A stretch of DNA of 64,000 nucleotides from Vibrio ponticus (GTDB taxonomy: Bacteria > Pseudomonadota > Gammaproteobacteria > Enterobacterales > Vibrionaceae). Location of the stretch: NCBI RefSeq assembly GCF_009938225.1, contig NZ_AP019658.1:1426001-1490000 (forward strand), given 5' to 3'. Below the pieces are notes generated by a model that did not search any database, had not been told where the DNA came from, and saw only the letters and a list, made by a program, of their open reading frames with translations. Of the stretch, positions 54,485 to 63,483 are shown one piece after another (position 1 is the first letter of the stretch; each line of letters begins with the position of its first letter). The position numbers and the translations under genes were made by a program.

Positions 54485-56227
54485 TCAATCACCCAACACG
54501 ATGCCTTCTCGCCTTGGATCAGCGCCACCTATCATCTGACCTTCGGTAAACACCACACCTTGCAGACCGGAATTCAAATCACGAATATCGACCTTGTAGC
54601 CCATCTCCTCAAGTGCCGGTTTAAGCTTCTCCGCGTCAGTACCTTGCTCCAAATCATAACTGCCAAAACGGTTGAGCATACGAGGCATATTGATCGCCTG
54701 TTGGATGTCCATGCCCCACTCAAAGTGGGCGATAAGCGTTTGTGCCACATACCCGATGATACGAGAACCGCCCGGCGAGCCCAGTGCCATATAGGGTTTG
54801 CCCTCTTTCATCACAATGGTTGGCGCCATTGACGAACGTGGGCGCTTGCCCGGCTCAACGCGATTGGCGATTGGGTAACCATTTTTGTGTGAAGCAAACG
54901 AGAAGTCAGTCAGTTCGTTATTAAGCAGAAAACCGTTGCTCATCACCCGTGAACCGAAGCCATTTTCAATCGTGCTGGTCATGGAGATAATGTTGCCCTG
55001 CTTATCAACAATTACAATATGGGTGGTACTTGGCAGCTCAATTGATTGGTCATCAGCTTGTGCAATTCGCTGGTTCCAAGGTGGATTGCCTGGTTCTACT
55101 TGCTCAAGAGCTTTACCCTGTTGAATCAAACGAGCTCTCTCTGCCAAGTAGTCAGGATCAAGCAAGCCATGCGGCATTGGGACAAAATCCGTATCAGCGA
55201 TATAGCGCCCACGATCAGCAAAAGCTAAACGTGAGGCATCACCAATGATCTGCCAAGATTGTGGATCATCAGCGCCCATTTTGCTCAGATCAAAGTGCGC
55301 GGTGATGCCAAGGATCTGTCCGACAGTTAATGCGCCAGAGCTTGGTGGTCCCATGCCACATACTTGATACTGACGATATGGTGCACAAACTGGCTCTCGC
55401 TCGATAACTTTGTAAGTAGCAAAGTCCTCAACAGCCAGCGAACCGGGGTTATCCGTGATGCCTTGAACTTTGCTGACAATATCTTGCGCGATCTTGCCAC
55501 GATAGAAGGCTTGCTCGCCCTCTTTCGCCAGTAATTCTAGCGTCTGAGCATACTCGGCATTTTTCAACAGGCTACCTTGCTGCAAAGGCTGTCCGGATTC
55601 AGTAAAAAAGTAACGCTTGGTATCTGGATAGCGGCTTAATCGCTCGTTATCACGCGCAATCGAGCTTGCTAAACGTTCCGAGACCTCAAAGCCATCTCTT
55701 GCAAGGTCAATCGCGGGCTTCAGCAAACTTGCCCATTGAAGCTGACCGTATTGGCGGTGAATGTCAGCAAGAAGCTTTACCGTACCTGGCGTACCGACAG
55801 AGCGCCCACCGACAACCGCATCAAAGAACTTAAGTGGCTCGCCGTTTTCATCCTGAAACAGCTCCGGTCTTGCGGCTAGCGGCGCAGTTTCTCGACCGTC
55901 ATAGGTGGTGAGATGTTGCTTCTCAGCGTTGTAGTAAACCAGAAATGCGCCGCCACCTAAGCCTGAAGATTGCGGCTCAACCAAGCCTAATACGGTCTGC
56001 ACTGTCACTAAAGCATCTGCGGCACTGCCACCGCTTTTCAACACTTGATAACCCGCCTCCACCGCCAACGGATGCGCCGCAGCAACCACAAATTCTTTGG
56101 CGGTCACGCTCTGTTTTGCATTGATTTGACTGGTGAGTTCAGGCGCGACACTGTCAGCAACATCAGCAGCAAATGTTAGGTTCGACAACAGTGCCAAACT
56201 TAATATCAGCAACGGTTTTTTACCCAT
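54485..56227 (-). CDS. ggt: Gamma-glutamyltransferase (periplasmic)
   Basis: 580 residues with signal peptide MGKKPLLILSLALLSNLTFA. Ntn-hydrolase precursor that self-cleaves to give the catalytic Thr at the start of the small subunit: the site is the TTHIVIVD motif (SIELPSTTHIV, near residue 395). Gamma-glutamyl binding motifs are present: DGRETAPLAA (Arg), NNELTDFS and GSPGGSRII. It hydrolyses or transpeptidates glutathione and gamma-glutamyl peptides in the periplasm. It stands alone, with the M23 gene following on the same strand after its Zur-like box. Confidence 0.95.
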   Translation of the reverse strand: MGKKPLLILSLALLSNLTFAADVADSVAPELTSQINAKQSVTAKEFVVAAAHPLAVEAGYQVLKSGGSAADALVTVQTVLGLVEPQSSGLGGGAFLVYYNAEKQHLTTYDGRETAPLAARPELFQDENGEPLKFFDAVVGGRSVGTPGTVKLLADIHRQYGQLQWASLLKPAIDLARDGFEVSERLASSIARDNERLSRYPDTKRYFFTESGQPLQQGSLLKNAEYAQTLELLAKEGEQAFYRGKIAQDIVSKVQGITDNPGSLAVEDFATYKVIEREPVCAPYRQYQVCGMGPPSSGALTVGQILGITAHFDLSKMGADDPQSWQIIGDASRLAFADRGRYIADTDFVPMPHGLLDPDYLAERARLIQQGKALEQVEPGNPPWNQRIAQADDQSIELPSTTHIVIVDKQGNIISMTSTIENGFGSRVMSNGFLLNNELTDFSFASHKNGYPIANRVEPGKRPRSSMAPTIVMKEGKPYMALGSPGGSRIIGYVAQTLIAHFEWGMDIQQAINMPRMLNRFGSYDLEQGTDAEKLKPALEEMGYKVDIRDLNSGLQGVVFTEGQMIGGADPRREGIVLGD

Positions 56228-56434
56228 GGTCCTCTTCCTTGTGAGCGCGGATACCTTGTAAACACTTTAGCAATGGCAGTAATACTCTGCTGATTTCTCG
56301 ACCAAAATGGGGATCTTAAGGCAGTTTTTTCTGCCGTTAACTGCGTTAGCTCTGCTTTCTGCTACAAGCGTGTTTTCGGCGTTAACATTTTAAATTACTG
56401 TATTTGCAGTTATTTCATCATGCAGTATCGGTCC

Positions 56435-59400
56435 ATGAACCAGTTTGATAAAACCCAAATCATCACCCTCGATATCCACCAGCCTGAACAAATTGAATCT
56501 GCACTCATTCAGTATCAAGCGCTATTAAAAAGTGGTGAGGCTTTTAACCAACATCAATTTGATGTGGAGTTCAAACAGCAAGACGCACAAGGTGTGCGCC
56601 GCTTGCAGCCAAGCGATGCAGGCGACAACCTTGAACTGCTTAAATCCGCCCTGCATATGGGGCAAGAAGGTGGCAGCCATTATTACGCCCACGAAATTAC
56701 CGATCAGCGAGAAGTCTATATCTCAGAAGTGATTTTGTTTGCCGCTGCCCTACAGTACCCAGAGCTAAAAGCAACCGTAGTCGAAACCGCCAAAGCGATT
56801 GTTGCTTACGCGCGCCGCGTTAATGATACCGACGATATGTGGATCGACGACATGCGCGTATTTGGCATTGAAGCGGTGTATATGCTGGCAAAAACCGATC
56901 TGCAATACGCCTACTTAGTCGGTCAGTTCTTTGTGCCTTACTGGGACGATGAACACGCGACGCAATACGAAGAATACCTCGCCGCGTTTTTGAATGAACA
57001 TGGCTGGCACCCAGAGGTGATCAAAGCCTTTATTTGGTGTGATAACCCTAGCTTTCGCTTGGCAATGTTTATGGATGATCCATACAGCAACGACACCACT
57101 TATCAGCCACTCGGCGAATACTTACAACAGAACCCATGCCAATACGCCAGTTTCAAACAGTTGATGGTGGAGCGCTTTAAAGCTGAGCCAGTGCTACTTG
57201 TAAGTTATGACGAGAGCGACGATGACGAAGCCGATTTAAGCGGCTACAAACCGGTTATCTGGCTCTATCAAACTCTGTTTGCCCGTAGCCATGACCATGA
57301 TGAGCAAGAAGACGACGCCTTTATGCAGCAGCCATTTATGGCAAGTACCCTCGAAGATGAAGCCTACGATCTGCAATGCTATATCGAAAGCCATGTTTCT
57401 GGAGACCTCGTTAAGCCTGCTGAACGTGCATTGGAAAAACGCGCCAAATACCGAGCGTACCTTGAACGTGACGACCGCCGCTTTGATCTTAACTATGGCA
57501 GTGAAGTACTTAAACCGTTGATCCTTGCACTGCCACAAGGTGAGCGTTTATGGCGCTACATCGAAGATGGCTCTGAGTTAGAAGCGCTAGAATCATTGCA
57601 AGAGATCGAACTTTTACCTCTTGCCCATCAACATGCATCTGAGATGGCGGATCATATCGATGATCATGTTTGCAAATGGGAATACAACAACCAAGGCATC
57701 GCTGAAGAGATCGAAAGTATTCTTGAGCTTGTGCGCGGGGATTTATTGACGGATCACTTTGGTGAAGGGACCACAATTGAGCACGCCAATGGCTTGATCA
57801 CCACTCTCACCATCACCCCTGACAGCGAAGTCTCGCTTCTCAAAGCGCGATACGCACAGTATTTGCGCGTCATTGATGTTTTCTATCGCGCACTAGGCAA
57901 ACGCGAGTTTAGTGAGTATATGATGGAGTCGCTTACTGATGACGATGAGCCGCTCATTTCTCGCCAAGATTACTATCGCCGCTACAGTCAATTGCCAGAG
58001 CCAAAAACCGAGGCTGGCGATGAGCAAGATGGTGCGCTAACACGTGAAATGCAATCCATCTTCTACTCCTTCACCGATAACGATGAAATTCTGTATAAAA
58101 AGAATTTTCAGTTGGTCGACAGTGTGCTGCGAAACTCACGAGAGTTATGTCATCCCGATCATTACCCGCGAGCGCATATGGGCTTTATTGCGCTTGCCTG
58201 TTATCAACTGCATGCGGATTTTAATCAACGCATTGGCGATGATGTTACCGAAGCGCTGTTCAACTACTTAAATCAACAGAATATTTGGCAACAAGCGGTC
58301 GATAAAATTCTAGAAGAAGCCTTTATCAAAGGGAACTATCACTGCCCTGAGCATAAAGGACTCACTGAGCAAGATATTGCCCGAGTACGCGACTACTTTT
58401 GCGCGGAAAATCCGAGCGAAGATCTAGCCAGCTTACTAGCACTGTTAGAGCCGCAACTGCATCGTGATGATTGCTGCCGAGGCAATCTCTATCTCAGTAA
58501 ATTCAGCGAATACCAACCGGGCTATGAGTTCTTACACGATCATGATGAAGACTTCCAACGCTTCACCTTGATTGCCTTTTGGCTCAGACAACTGCCTCTG
58601 CCACTGCGGGCACAAGCGGATCGCCTATGGCAATTTATCAAAACGCTAGCGCCTGTCCGCGTTGCACGCAACGTATTACGCGCCTACTCTGATGGTCCAT
58701 GGGGTATCGAATTCGACAACGTGTTGGATGATATTGAGATTCACGAGCAACTTGAAAAAGCGGGCATCGATTCCGGCATTCTCAAAGCCTACGAGATGAG
58801 CCGAGTGAGTGGCACTCGCGATATTGAAAAGTACTCCCACTGGCTGGATCGCTACAGCGAGATCACCAATACCTCAACCAGTATGTTTGGCAGTCTAGAT
58901 CGTAAAAAAGCCGAGGCGCTGCATGAAGGTTTGAAGTTTATTAATGAAAGTACCCGTGTGGCTTTCTTACATCACGCATCGCTAAAATACCCAGACATCA
59001 AGTTAGATATTGAGCATGACTTTGAGCGCGCCTTGCGACTGGTAATTCAGCGCAACACCACTTCGTGGGAGTTTGCCCTCGGTCACGAGCTAGGCACAAA
59101 TTGCCTGTATGTGGGTGAAGGAGACAAAGTACCCGCTAAACTGCGCAAACAAGTGATCGTAAATGAGCACACCGTACACGATAAGCGCTGCCATATGGAT
59201 GGTATGAGCTGGCTCGCGAGCACCTTAGTGCAAAAACAAGGCGATAAATATGTTGTGCTGATGGCTGATAAAGAAGTGCCACTCGAGGTTTATCAAAACG
59301 GGCTGCCAAATGGCATGCTGGTTATCCTTGATGAAGCCGTTGACCATCAAGCGGTACTAACACGCGTTGATGAACTACAACAAACGCCGCAACGTATCGA

Positions 59401-60025
59401 GCATCTACTGGAGCAAACCTTAGCCTACCTTGCTGGGAATATTGATTATCCGACCATTTCCGCCCTTTATCGCGCGCAGATCGAAACGGAAAACTTGCGT
59501 CCAAGCTTGGATGAATACCGCCTTTACAGCTTAGGGCAATTATTGTGGATGCTGGAGAAGCCTCAGCGTGACAAACTGGCTAAACTGTTATTTAACCATG
59601 ATTATCGCGGTTTTAAATTCATCGAGCGACAACACGAGAAAGCTTGGCTAATCCATCAATTTGCCGAGGGTGAGATTGATTTCGATAGCTATTTGGAGCA
59701 AGAGCGTGAAGAAGACGTCTCGGAAGAAGGCATGCTATTTTTACTTAACTGGATGCTGCAATTAGAGATCGATGCTGCGCACATGACTTTATTCTGCATC
59801 AAGCATGCTGAATTTGAAGCCTGTGGCGAGTTTATTCAAGTCCATGCTCGTGGGCAATATGGCGACTTTAAACGCACGCTAAACTACCTGCACGCAGGCA
59901 GACGTGCACAACTGCCAGAGATCTTAAGCCAAGCGGATGATGCCACGCAGTTGATGGAACCGCTGACCAAAGATCGTTCACGCGTAGTCAAAGAAGCGTT
60001 AGCTAAGTGCGTACTGTTAGCCTAA
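56435..60025 (+). CDS. Large uncharacterised acidic protein (~1,196 residues)
   Basis: Start ATG at 56435 (MNQFDKTQIITLDIH) or 56420; neither has a clear ribosome-binding site. No signal peptide or TM segment, so cytoplasmic. Composition is acidic and helical throughout (for instance SYDESDDDEADLSG and HDHDEQEDDAF), with many Trp/Tyr/Leu and scattered Cys/His such as HRDDCCRGN. No P-loop, protease, nuclease or kinase motif was seen. HEAT-like helical repeats are conceivable from the repeated L-x-x-W/Y-x-x-E pattern. A strong terminator follows. I do not recognise the family. Confidence 0.75.
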   Translation: MNQFDKTQIITLDIHQPEQIESALIQYQALLKSGEAFNQHQFDVEFKQQDAQGVRRLQPSDAGDNLELLKSALHMGQEGGSHYYAHEITDQREVYISEVILFAAALQYPELKATVVETAKAIVAYARRVNDTDDMWIDDMRVFGIEAVYMLAKTDLQYAYLVGQFFVPYWDDEHATQYEEYLAAFLNEHGWHPEVIKAFIWCDNPSFRLAMFMDDPYSNDTTYQPLGEYLQQNPCQYASFKQLMVERFKAEPVLLVSYDESDDDEADLSGYKPVIWLYQTLFARSHDHDEQEDDAFMQQPFMASTLEDEAYDLQCYIESHVSGDLVKPAERALEKRAKYRAYLERDDRRFDLNYGSEVLKPLILALPQGERLWRYIEDGSELEALESLQEIELLPLAHQHASEMADHIDDHVCKWEYNNQGIAEEIESILELVRGDLLTDHFGEGTTIEHANGLITTLTITPDSEVSLLKARYAQYLRVIDVFYRALGKREFSEYMMESLTDDDEPLISRQDYYRRYSQLPEPKTEAGDEQDGALTREMQSIFYSFTDNDEILYKKNFQLVDSVLRNSRELCHPDHYPRAHMGFIALACYQLHADFNQRIGDDVTEALFNYLNQQNIWQQAVDKILEEAFIKGNYHCPEHKGLTEQDIARVRDYFCAENPSEDLASLLALLEPQLHRDDCCRGNLYLSKFSEYQPGYEFLHDHDEDFQRFTLIAFWLRQLPLPLRAQADRLWQFIKTLAPVRVARNVLRAYSDGPWGIEFDNVLDDIEIHEQLEKAGIDSGILKAYEMSRVSGTRDIEKYSHWLDRYSEITNTSTSMFGSLDRKKAEALHEGLKFINESTRVAFLHHASLKYPDIKLDIEHDFERALRLVIQRNTTSWEFALGHELGTNCLYVGEGDKVPAKLRKQVIVNEHTVHDKRCHMDGMSWLASTLVQKQGDKYVVLMADKEVPLEVYQNGLPNGMLVILDEAVDHQAVLTRVDELQQTPQRIEHLLEQTLAYLAGNIDYPTISALYRAQIETENLRPSLDEYRLYSLGQLLWMLEKPQRDKLAKLLFNHDYRGFKFIERQHEKAWLIHQFAEGEIDFDSYLEQEREEDVSEEGMLFLLNWMLQLEIDAAHMTLFCIKHAEFEACGEFIQVHARGQYGDFKRTLNYLHAGRRAQLPEILSQADDATQLMEPLTKDRSRVVKEALAKCVLLA

Positions 60026-60053
60026 GCCCTCAAAACTAACCTTGCGAAATAAT

Positions 60054-60083
60054 AAAACCCCCATGGAATACCAAGGGGGTTTA
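60054..60083. terminator. Terminator after the large unknown gene
   Basis: AAACCCCC (60055-60062) and GGGGGTTT (60075-60082) form an 8-bp stem with a 12-base loop, with A-rich sequence before and TTTAA at the end. It may serve both convergent genes. Confidence 0.8.
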
Positions 60084-60150
60084 AGTGCATTTCGTCGATT
60101 ACACCAAGTCACGCAAGTAACCAACACACGCATCTTTGGCATAACGAGGC

Positions 60151-60576
60151 TTACTTTAAGGTCTTTCTCAAACCAATACGGCTATGACCTGCAGGGAAGT
60201 TGTCAAAAGTCGTGAACTCTTCAAAGCCAAGGCGTTTATAGAATACCGGGGCTTGCCAGCTTTGTGTCCATAGCCATAAACCAGACAGGTTGTGCGCGAT
60301 AGCATGCTGTTCTGCTTGCTGCATCAATTGGCTGCCCATGCCTGTGCCTCGACAACTTTCATCAACCCACAGTTCACTAATGTAGAGCCAATCCCAAAGC
60401 AAGTCAGCGGTGAGCGCGGCGACTAATTTGCCCTGCTCATTTTTCACCGTCCAATTGAAATGTTGTTTATCGTAAGTCGGTGCTGATAAGTTTTGGCTGT
60501 GTGCTTCAAGACCTGTCGTCAGTTCTAAATGGGTTTGCGCATCCAGTGCGCCAGTAGCGAATTCAATCTTAGACAT
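60151..60576 (-). CDS. GNAT-family N-acetyltransferase
   Basis: 141 residues. Motif A for acetyl-CoA pyrophosphate binding is LWVDESCRGTGMGSQLMQQAEQHA. Strand beta-4 precedes it (LLWDWLYISEL), and motif B is APVFYKRLGFEEF. The substrate is unknown. It follows another GNAT gene on the same strand, but a terminator lies between the two. Confidence 0.88.
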   Translation of the reverse strand: MSKIEFATGALDAQTHLELTTGLEAHSQNLSAPTYDKQHFNWTVKNEQGKLVAALTADLLWDWLYISELWVDESCRGTGMGSQLMQQAEQHAIAHNLSGLWLWTQSWQAPVFYKRLGFEEFTTFDNFPAGHSRIGLRKTLK

Positions 60577-60594
60577 GTTTCATCTCTTATAGTT

Positions 60595-60627
60595 ATAAAA
60601 AAGCTCCTAGCACATTAGCAAGGAGCT
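60595..60627 (-). terminator. Terminator between the two GNAT genes
   Basis: AGCTCCT (60602-60608) pairs with AGGAGCT (60621-60627). On the minus strand a T6 run follows. It ends the transcript of the upstream acetyltransferase at 60683-61282. Confidence 0.8.
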
Positions 60628-60682
60628 CGTATTTTAACTCAATCTTAGAACTGCGAAACGACAATTGATCGTCGGTATGCGT

Positions 60683-61282
60683 CTAAATTTGACTAAACTC
60701 TGCTTGAGTCATTCCGTAATACAGCTTGTCATCAAACCCATGCTGCGTTTTGTAGTAATCCTTCTGACGACCTTCTTGTTTAAAGCCACATTTCTCAAGC
60801 GTCTTGTATGATCCTACATTGGCAGCGTAACAATCAGCTGAAATCTTATGTGCACCCAATTGGTTAAAACCAATTTCCGTCATCAGTTGGCAAGCACGAG
60901 TCGCAATGCCTTGTCTCCAAGCGTGATAAGGCAATTGATAACCCACTTCATAGTTGCCTACCAGAAACATCACTGCCGTTACCGCTGTCATGCCCATATA
61001 TTTTCCAGCAAGATCGCGTATGACAAAGACTGGTGACTCTGCCCATTCTCCCGCTTCAATGGCTTGTTGGGTGCTTTCAATCAGAGGGTTAAAATATCCT
61101 TCATATAAGCTATTGTCCGCAGGTGCAAAATAGAGATATGGGTTTACTCGGTCATCGTTTAACATCTCGATGATATCGGCTAAGTCTGACGGCTTAATTT
61201 GGGCGATGGTTAAGCCTTCAGAAAACTCAACTGCATGTCCCTGTTTAAGCTCTAAAAAATTGATTGTCTTGTGATTAGTCAT
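60683..61282 (-). CDS. GNAT-family N-acetyltransferase, RimJ/RimL type
   Basis: 199 residues. The RimJ/RimL-type core is present: MTAVTAVMFLVGNYEVGYQLPYHAWRQGIATRACQLMTEIGFNQLGAHKISADCYAANVGSYKTLEKCGFKQEG contains motif A (RQGIATRA) and the N-x-x-S and LEKCGF acceptor-side motifs. It is cytoplasmic; members acetylate ribosomal-protein N-termini or small amines and drugs. It stands alone with its own terminator. Confidence 0.88.
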   Translation of the reverse strand: MTNHKTINFLELKQGHAVEFSEGLTIAQIKPSDLADIIEMLNDDRVNPYLYFAPADNSLYEGYFNPLIESTQQAIEAGEWAESPVFVIRDLAGKYMGMTAVTAVMFLVGNYEVGYQLPYHAWRQGIATRACQLMTEIGFNQLGAHKISADCYAANVGSYKTLEKCGFKQEGRQKDYYKTQHGFDDKLYYGMTQAEFSQI

Positions 61283-61390
61283 TGTTACCTTTCCTAGCGC
61301 TGGTTTTATTGCGCCTTATTCTGCAACGAATACTAACAAAGCGCTGCAACTACAAATTGGATTTTTGCGACAACTTTGAGCATCAAATGA

Positions 61391-62224
61391 CTATTCAAAA
61401 TCACCGTAGATATCGATAGTTAAATCCCGCTGCTTGAGGTATTTCGTGGGCGTTTTGCCCAATTGCTGTTTCAGAGTACGAATCAAATGAGATTGATCAC
61501 TAAAACCAAATTGCTGGGAAAGTTCTGTCCAATCAATGTCACTTTGTTGCTGATAAATGGACAGAACCATCAGCTCTAAACGCATCATCTGTAGATATTG
61601 TTTCACGCTTAAACCCACCACAAGCTTAAAGCTACGCTCAAGGGTTCGACGCGAACAAGCGCATTCGTTAGCCAACCATGCCACATCCACCCTATCTGGC
61701 GATTCGATGTGGTGCTCAATCAAAGTCACTGCTCTCTGTGCCAGTAAAAATGCCTTATCTTGATTGGGAGAAATCGAGAGCGAGTCAAAATGCTGCTTTA
61801 CCGTATTGAGTAACTGCGTCGCATCGTCTGAAGATTGCCAAAGTACTCGCTGAAACTGTTTATCAAATAGCGATGTTAGCCAATCAAACCATTGGCACTG
61901 ATTGATGGGTTGCACAGCTTCTTGATTCAAACAATAAAGCGCTTCAGGGCGAAACGTAATGCCGATACGTTTTAGTGGAGGGTGATCATCCAGCAATAGC
62001 AGTTTATCGGTCGCCGTCAGCAAATGATTTCCCCACCCCGAGAGTATCAACTCACCATTGTCATAGCTGTAAGCCTGCGTCTCAGGCGTAAACAACAAGT
62101 GCGCACGCATATTCGGAATCAAGTATGGTTTAGGCTCGATCACCTCGCCTTCCTCAACTTCCAAGTACCACACTTGATGGATAAGCCATTCATAGCCAGG
62201 TAGAGGCTTCTTCCACGCTTTCAT
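61391..62224 (-). CDS. AraC-family transcriptional regulator
   Basis: 277 residues. The two C-terminal HTH motifs lie at about 180-265: VAWLANECACSRRTLERSFKLVVGLSVKQYLQMMRLE and LSQQFGFSDQSHLIRTLKQQLGKTPTKYLKQR. The N-terminal half (PLPGYEWLIHQVWYLEVEEGE, IPNMRAHLLF) matches the small-ligand or unknown sensing domain common in this subfamily. Target not evident; the neighbours are unrelated acetyltransferases and ribB. Confidence 0.9.
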   Translation of the reverse strand: MKAWKKPLPGYEWLIHQVWYLEVEEGEVIEPKPYLIPNMRAHLLFTPETQAYSYDNGELILSGWGNHLLTATDKLLLLDDHPPLKRIGITFRPEALYCLNQEAVQPINQCQWFDWLTSLFDKQFQRVLWQSSDDATQLLNTVKQHFDSLSISPNQDKAFLLAQRAVTLIEHHIESPDRVDVAWLANECACSRRTLERSFKLVVGLSVKQYLQMMRLELMVLSIYQQQSDIDWTELSQQFGFSDQSHLIRTLKQQLGKTPTKYLKQRDLTIDIYGDFE

Positions 62225-62365
62225 TAATTTTGCTTCTTAATCAGACACTCAATAACAGACGAAGCATGGCACACTAGCGCATAGATCACCATTGCCTATC
62301 TTCATCCTGCTGCATTTCCTAGCTCTCCCCCTTCTCGATTCTGCCTTCTCGATTTCTTTGTTCTC

Positions 62366-62408
62366 TCTTCTCTTCTCTTCTCTTCTCTTCTCTTCTCTTC
62401 TCTTCTCT
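62366..62408 (+). repeat. (TCTTC)8 pentanucleotide microsatellite
   Basis: Eight uninterrupted TCTTC units at 62366-62405 followed by TCT, inside a longer pyrimidine tract. It lies about 90 bases upstream of the FMN riboswitch. It crosses a 67-codon open frame (62292-62495) whose peptide is mostly Leu/Phe/Ser repeats; I do not support that frame as a gene. The five-base unit would shift frame or promoter spacing when copy number changes. Confidence 0.9.
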
Positions 62409-62499
62409 ACCATCTCAAATTCTCAATTCTCAATTGCCATCACAACCCATTCTGTAATACCCTTTAGGCGCCTAACTTGTTGGGCAAACAATTAAAACT

Positions 62500-62637
62500 G
62501 AAATTCTCAGGGCAGGGTGAAAGTCCCTACCGGCGGTATATCTTTTTAGATGAGCCCGCGAGCGCTCGATTCGTCGAGGTCAGCAGATCTGGTGAGATGC
62601 CAGAGCCGACGGTTATAGTCCGGATGAGAGAGAATGA
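62500..62637 (+). promoter_or_regulatory. FMN riboswitch (RFN element) controlling ribB
   Basis: Conserved RFN blocks in order: CTCAGGGCAGGGTGAAAGTC, CCTACCGGCGGTA, GAGCCCGCGAGCGC, GGTCAGCAGATCTGGTGAGA, GCCAGAGCCGACGG, and TAGTCCGGATGAGAGAGAAT closing the P1 stem. The variable arm contains the hairpin CTCGATTCGTCGAG. FMN binding represses ribB, in proteobacteria usually by hiding the ribosome-binding site (here AGGAG before the ATG at 62748). CTCCC near 62710 could pair with it. Confidence 0.97.
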
Positions 62638-62747
62638 GTAACACACCAGATCAAAGGCAGATTTTGCCTGCCGTGAGCTGGTGCATTTTGCATTGTGTTC
62701 TATCCCTCCCAATGAGCCCTGATTCTGGTAATGAATAGGAGTTAACC

Positions 62748-63404
62748 ATGAATCAGACATCACTACTTGCCGAATTTGGCGACCCAATCACACGTGTAAC
62801 CAACGCTATCGAAGCGCTTAAAAACGGCCAAGGCGTTATGCTGCTGGACGATGAAGATCGTGAAAACGAAGGCGATATCATCTATTCAGCCGAACACCTA
62901 ACCGCTGCGCAAATGGCGCTGATGATTCGCGAATGTAGCGGCATTGTGTGCCTATGTTTAACCGAAGAGCACGCGAACCAACTTGAGCTACCACCAATGG
63001 TAGAGAATAACGACAGCGCCAACCAAACGGCGTTTACGGTATCCATTGAGGCAAAAGAAGGGGTAACAACTGGTGTGTCAGCGCAAGATCGCGTGACCAC
63101 AGTAAAAACGGCTGTTGCTGCGAATGCCAAACCAAGCGATCTCGCTCGTCCGGGTCATGTATTCCCACTGCGCGCTCGTGCTGGCGGCGTTTTAACTCGT
63201 CGTGGTCATACTGAAGGCACCATTGATTTGGTAACACTAGCAGGGTTACAACCTGCAGGCTTATTGTGTGAACTGACTAACCCAGACGGCACAATGGCAA
63301 AAACACCTGAAATTGTGACATTTGCAAAAGCGCACAATATGCCAGTATTGACGATTGAAGATATCGTTCAGTACCGCACGCAGAATATGCAGAAAAGTGC
63401 TTAA
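62748..63404 (+). CDS. ribB: 3,4-dihydroxy-2-butanone-4-phosphate synthase
   Basis: 218 residues, the single-domain form (no GTP cyclohydrolase II fusion). It converts ribulose-5-phosphate to dihydroxybutanone phosphate plus formate, a precursor of riboflavin. Catalytic motifs: [12 protein letters not shown] near 30-41, [18 protein letters not shown], and [24 protein letters not shown] near 130-155. It is preceded by the FMN riboswitch and followed by a terminator, so it is a one-gene transcript. Confidence 0.97.
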   Translation: MNQTSLLAEFGDPITRVTNAIEALKNGQGVMLLDDEDRENEGDIIYSAEHLTAAQMALMIRECSGIVCLCLTEEHANQLELPPMVENNDSANQTAFTVSIEAKEGVTTGVSAQDRVTTVKTAVAANAKPSDLARPGHVFPLRARAGGVLTRRGHTEGTIDLVTLAGLQPAGLLCELTNPDGTMAKTPEIVTFAKAHNMPVLTIEDIVQYRTQNMQKSA

Positions 63405-63421
63405 TTGAGCACACTGAAGTA

Positions 63422-63454
63422 ATTAGGGCATCCCATAAACTGGGATGCCCTAAT
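63422..63454 (+). terminator. Terminator of ribB
   Basis: ATTAGGGCATCCCA and TGGGATGCCCTAAT form a perfect 14-bp stem with a 5-base loop, 18 bases past the ribB stop. The T-run is short, but the stem is strong. Confidence 0.75.
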
Positions 63455-63483
63455 AACTGGTGTTTCTACAGTAAAAGTAAGGT

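Noticed and set aside
62292..62495. 67-codon frame across the microsatellite as a phase-variable membrane peptide
   Set aside because: Its Leu/Phe/Ser repeats follow from the TCTTC tract itself, and there is no ribosome-binding site; only the repeat is reported.
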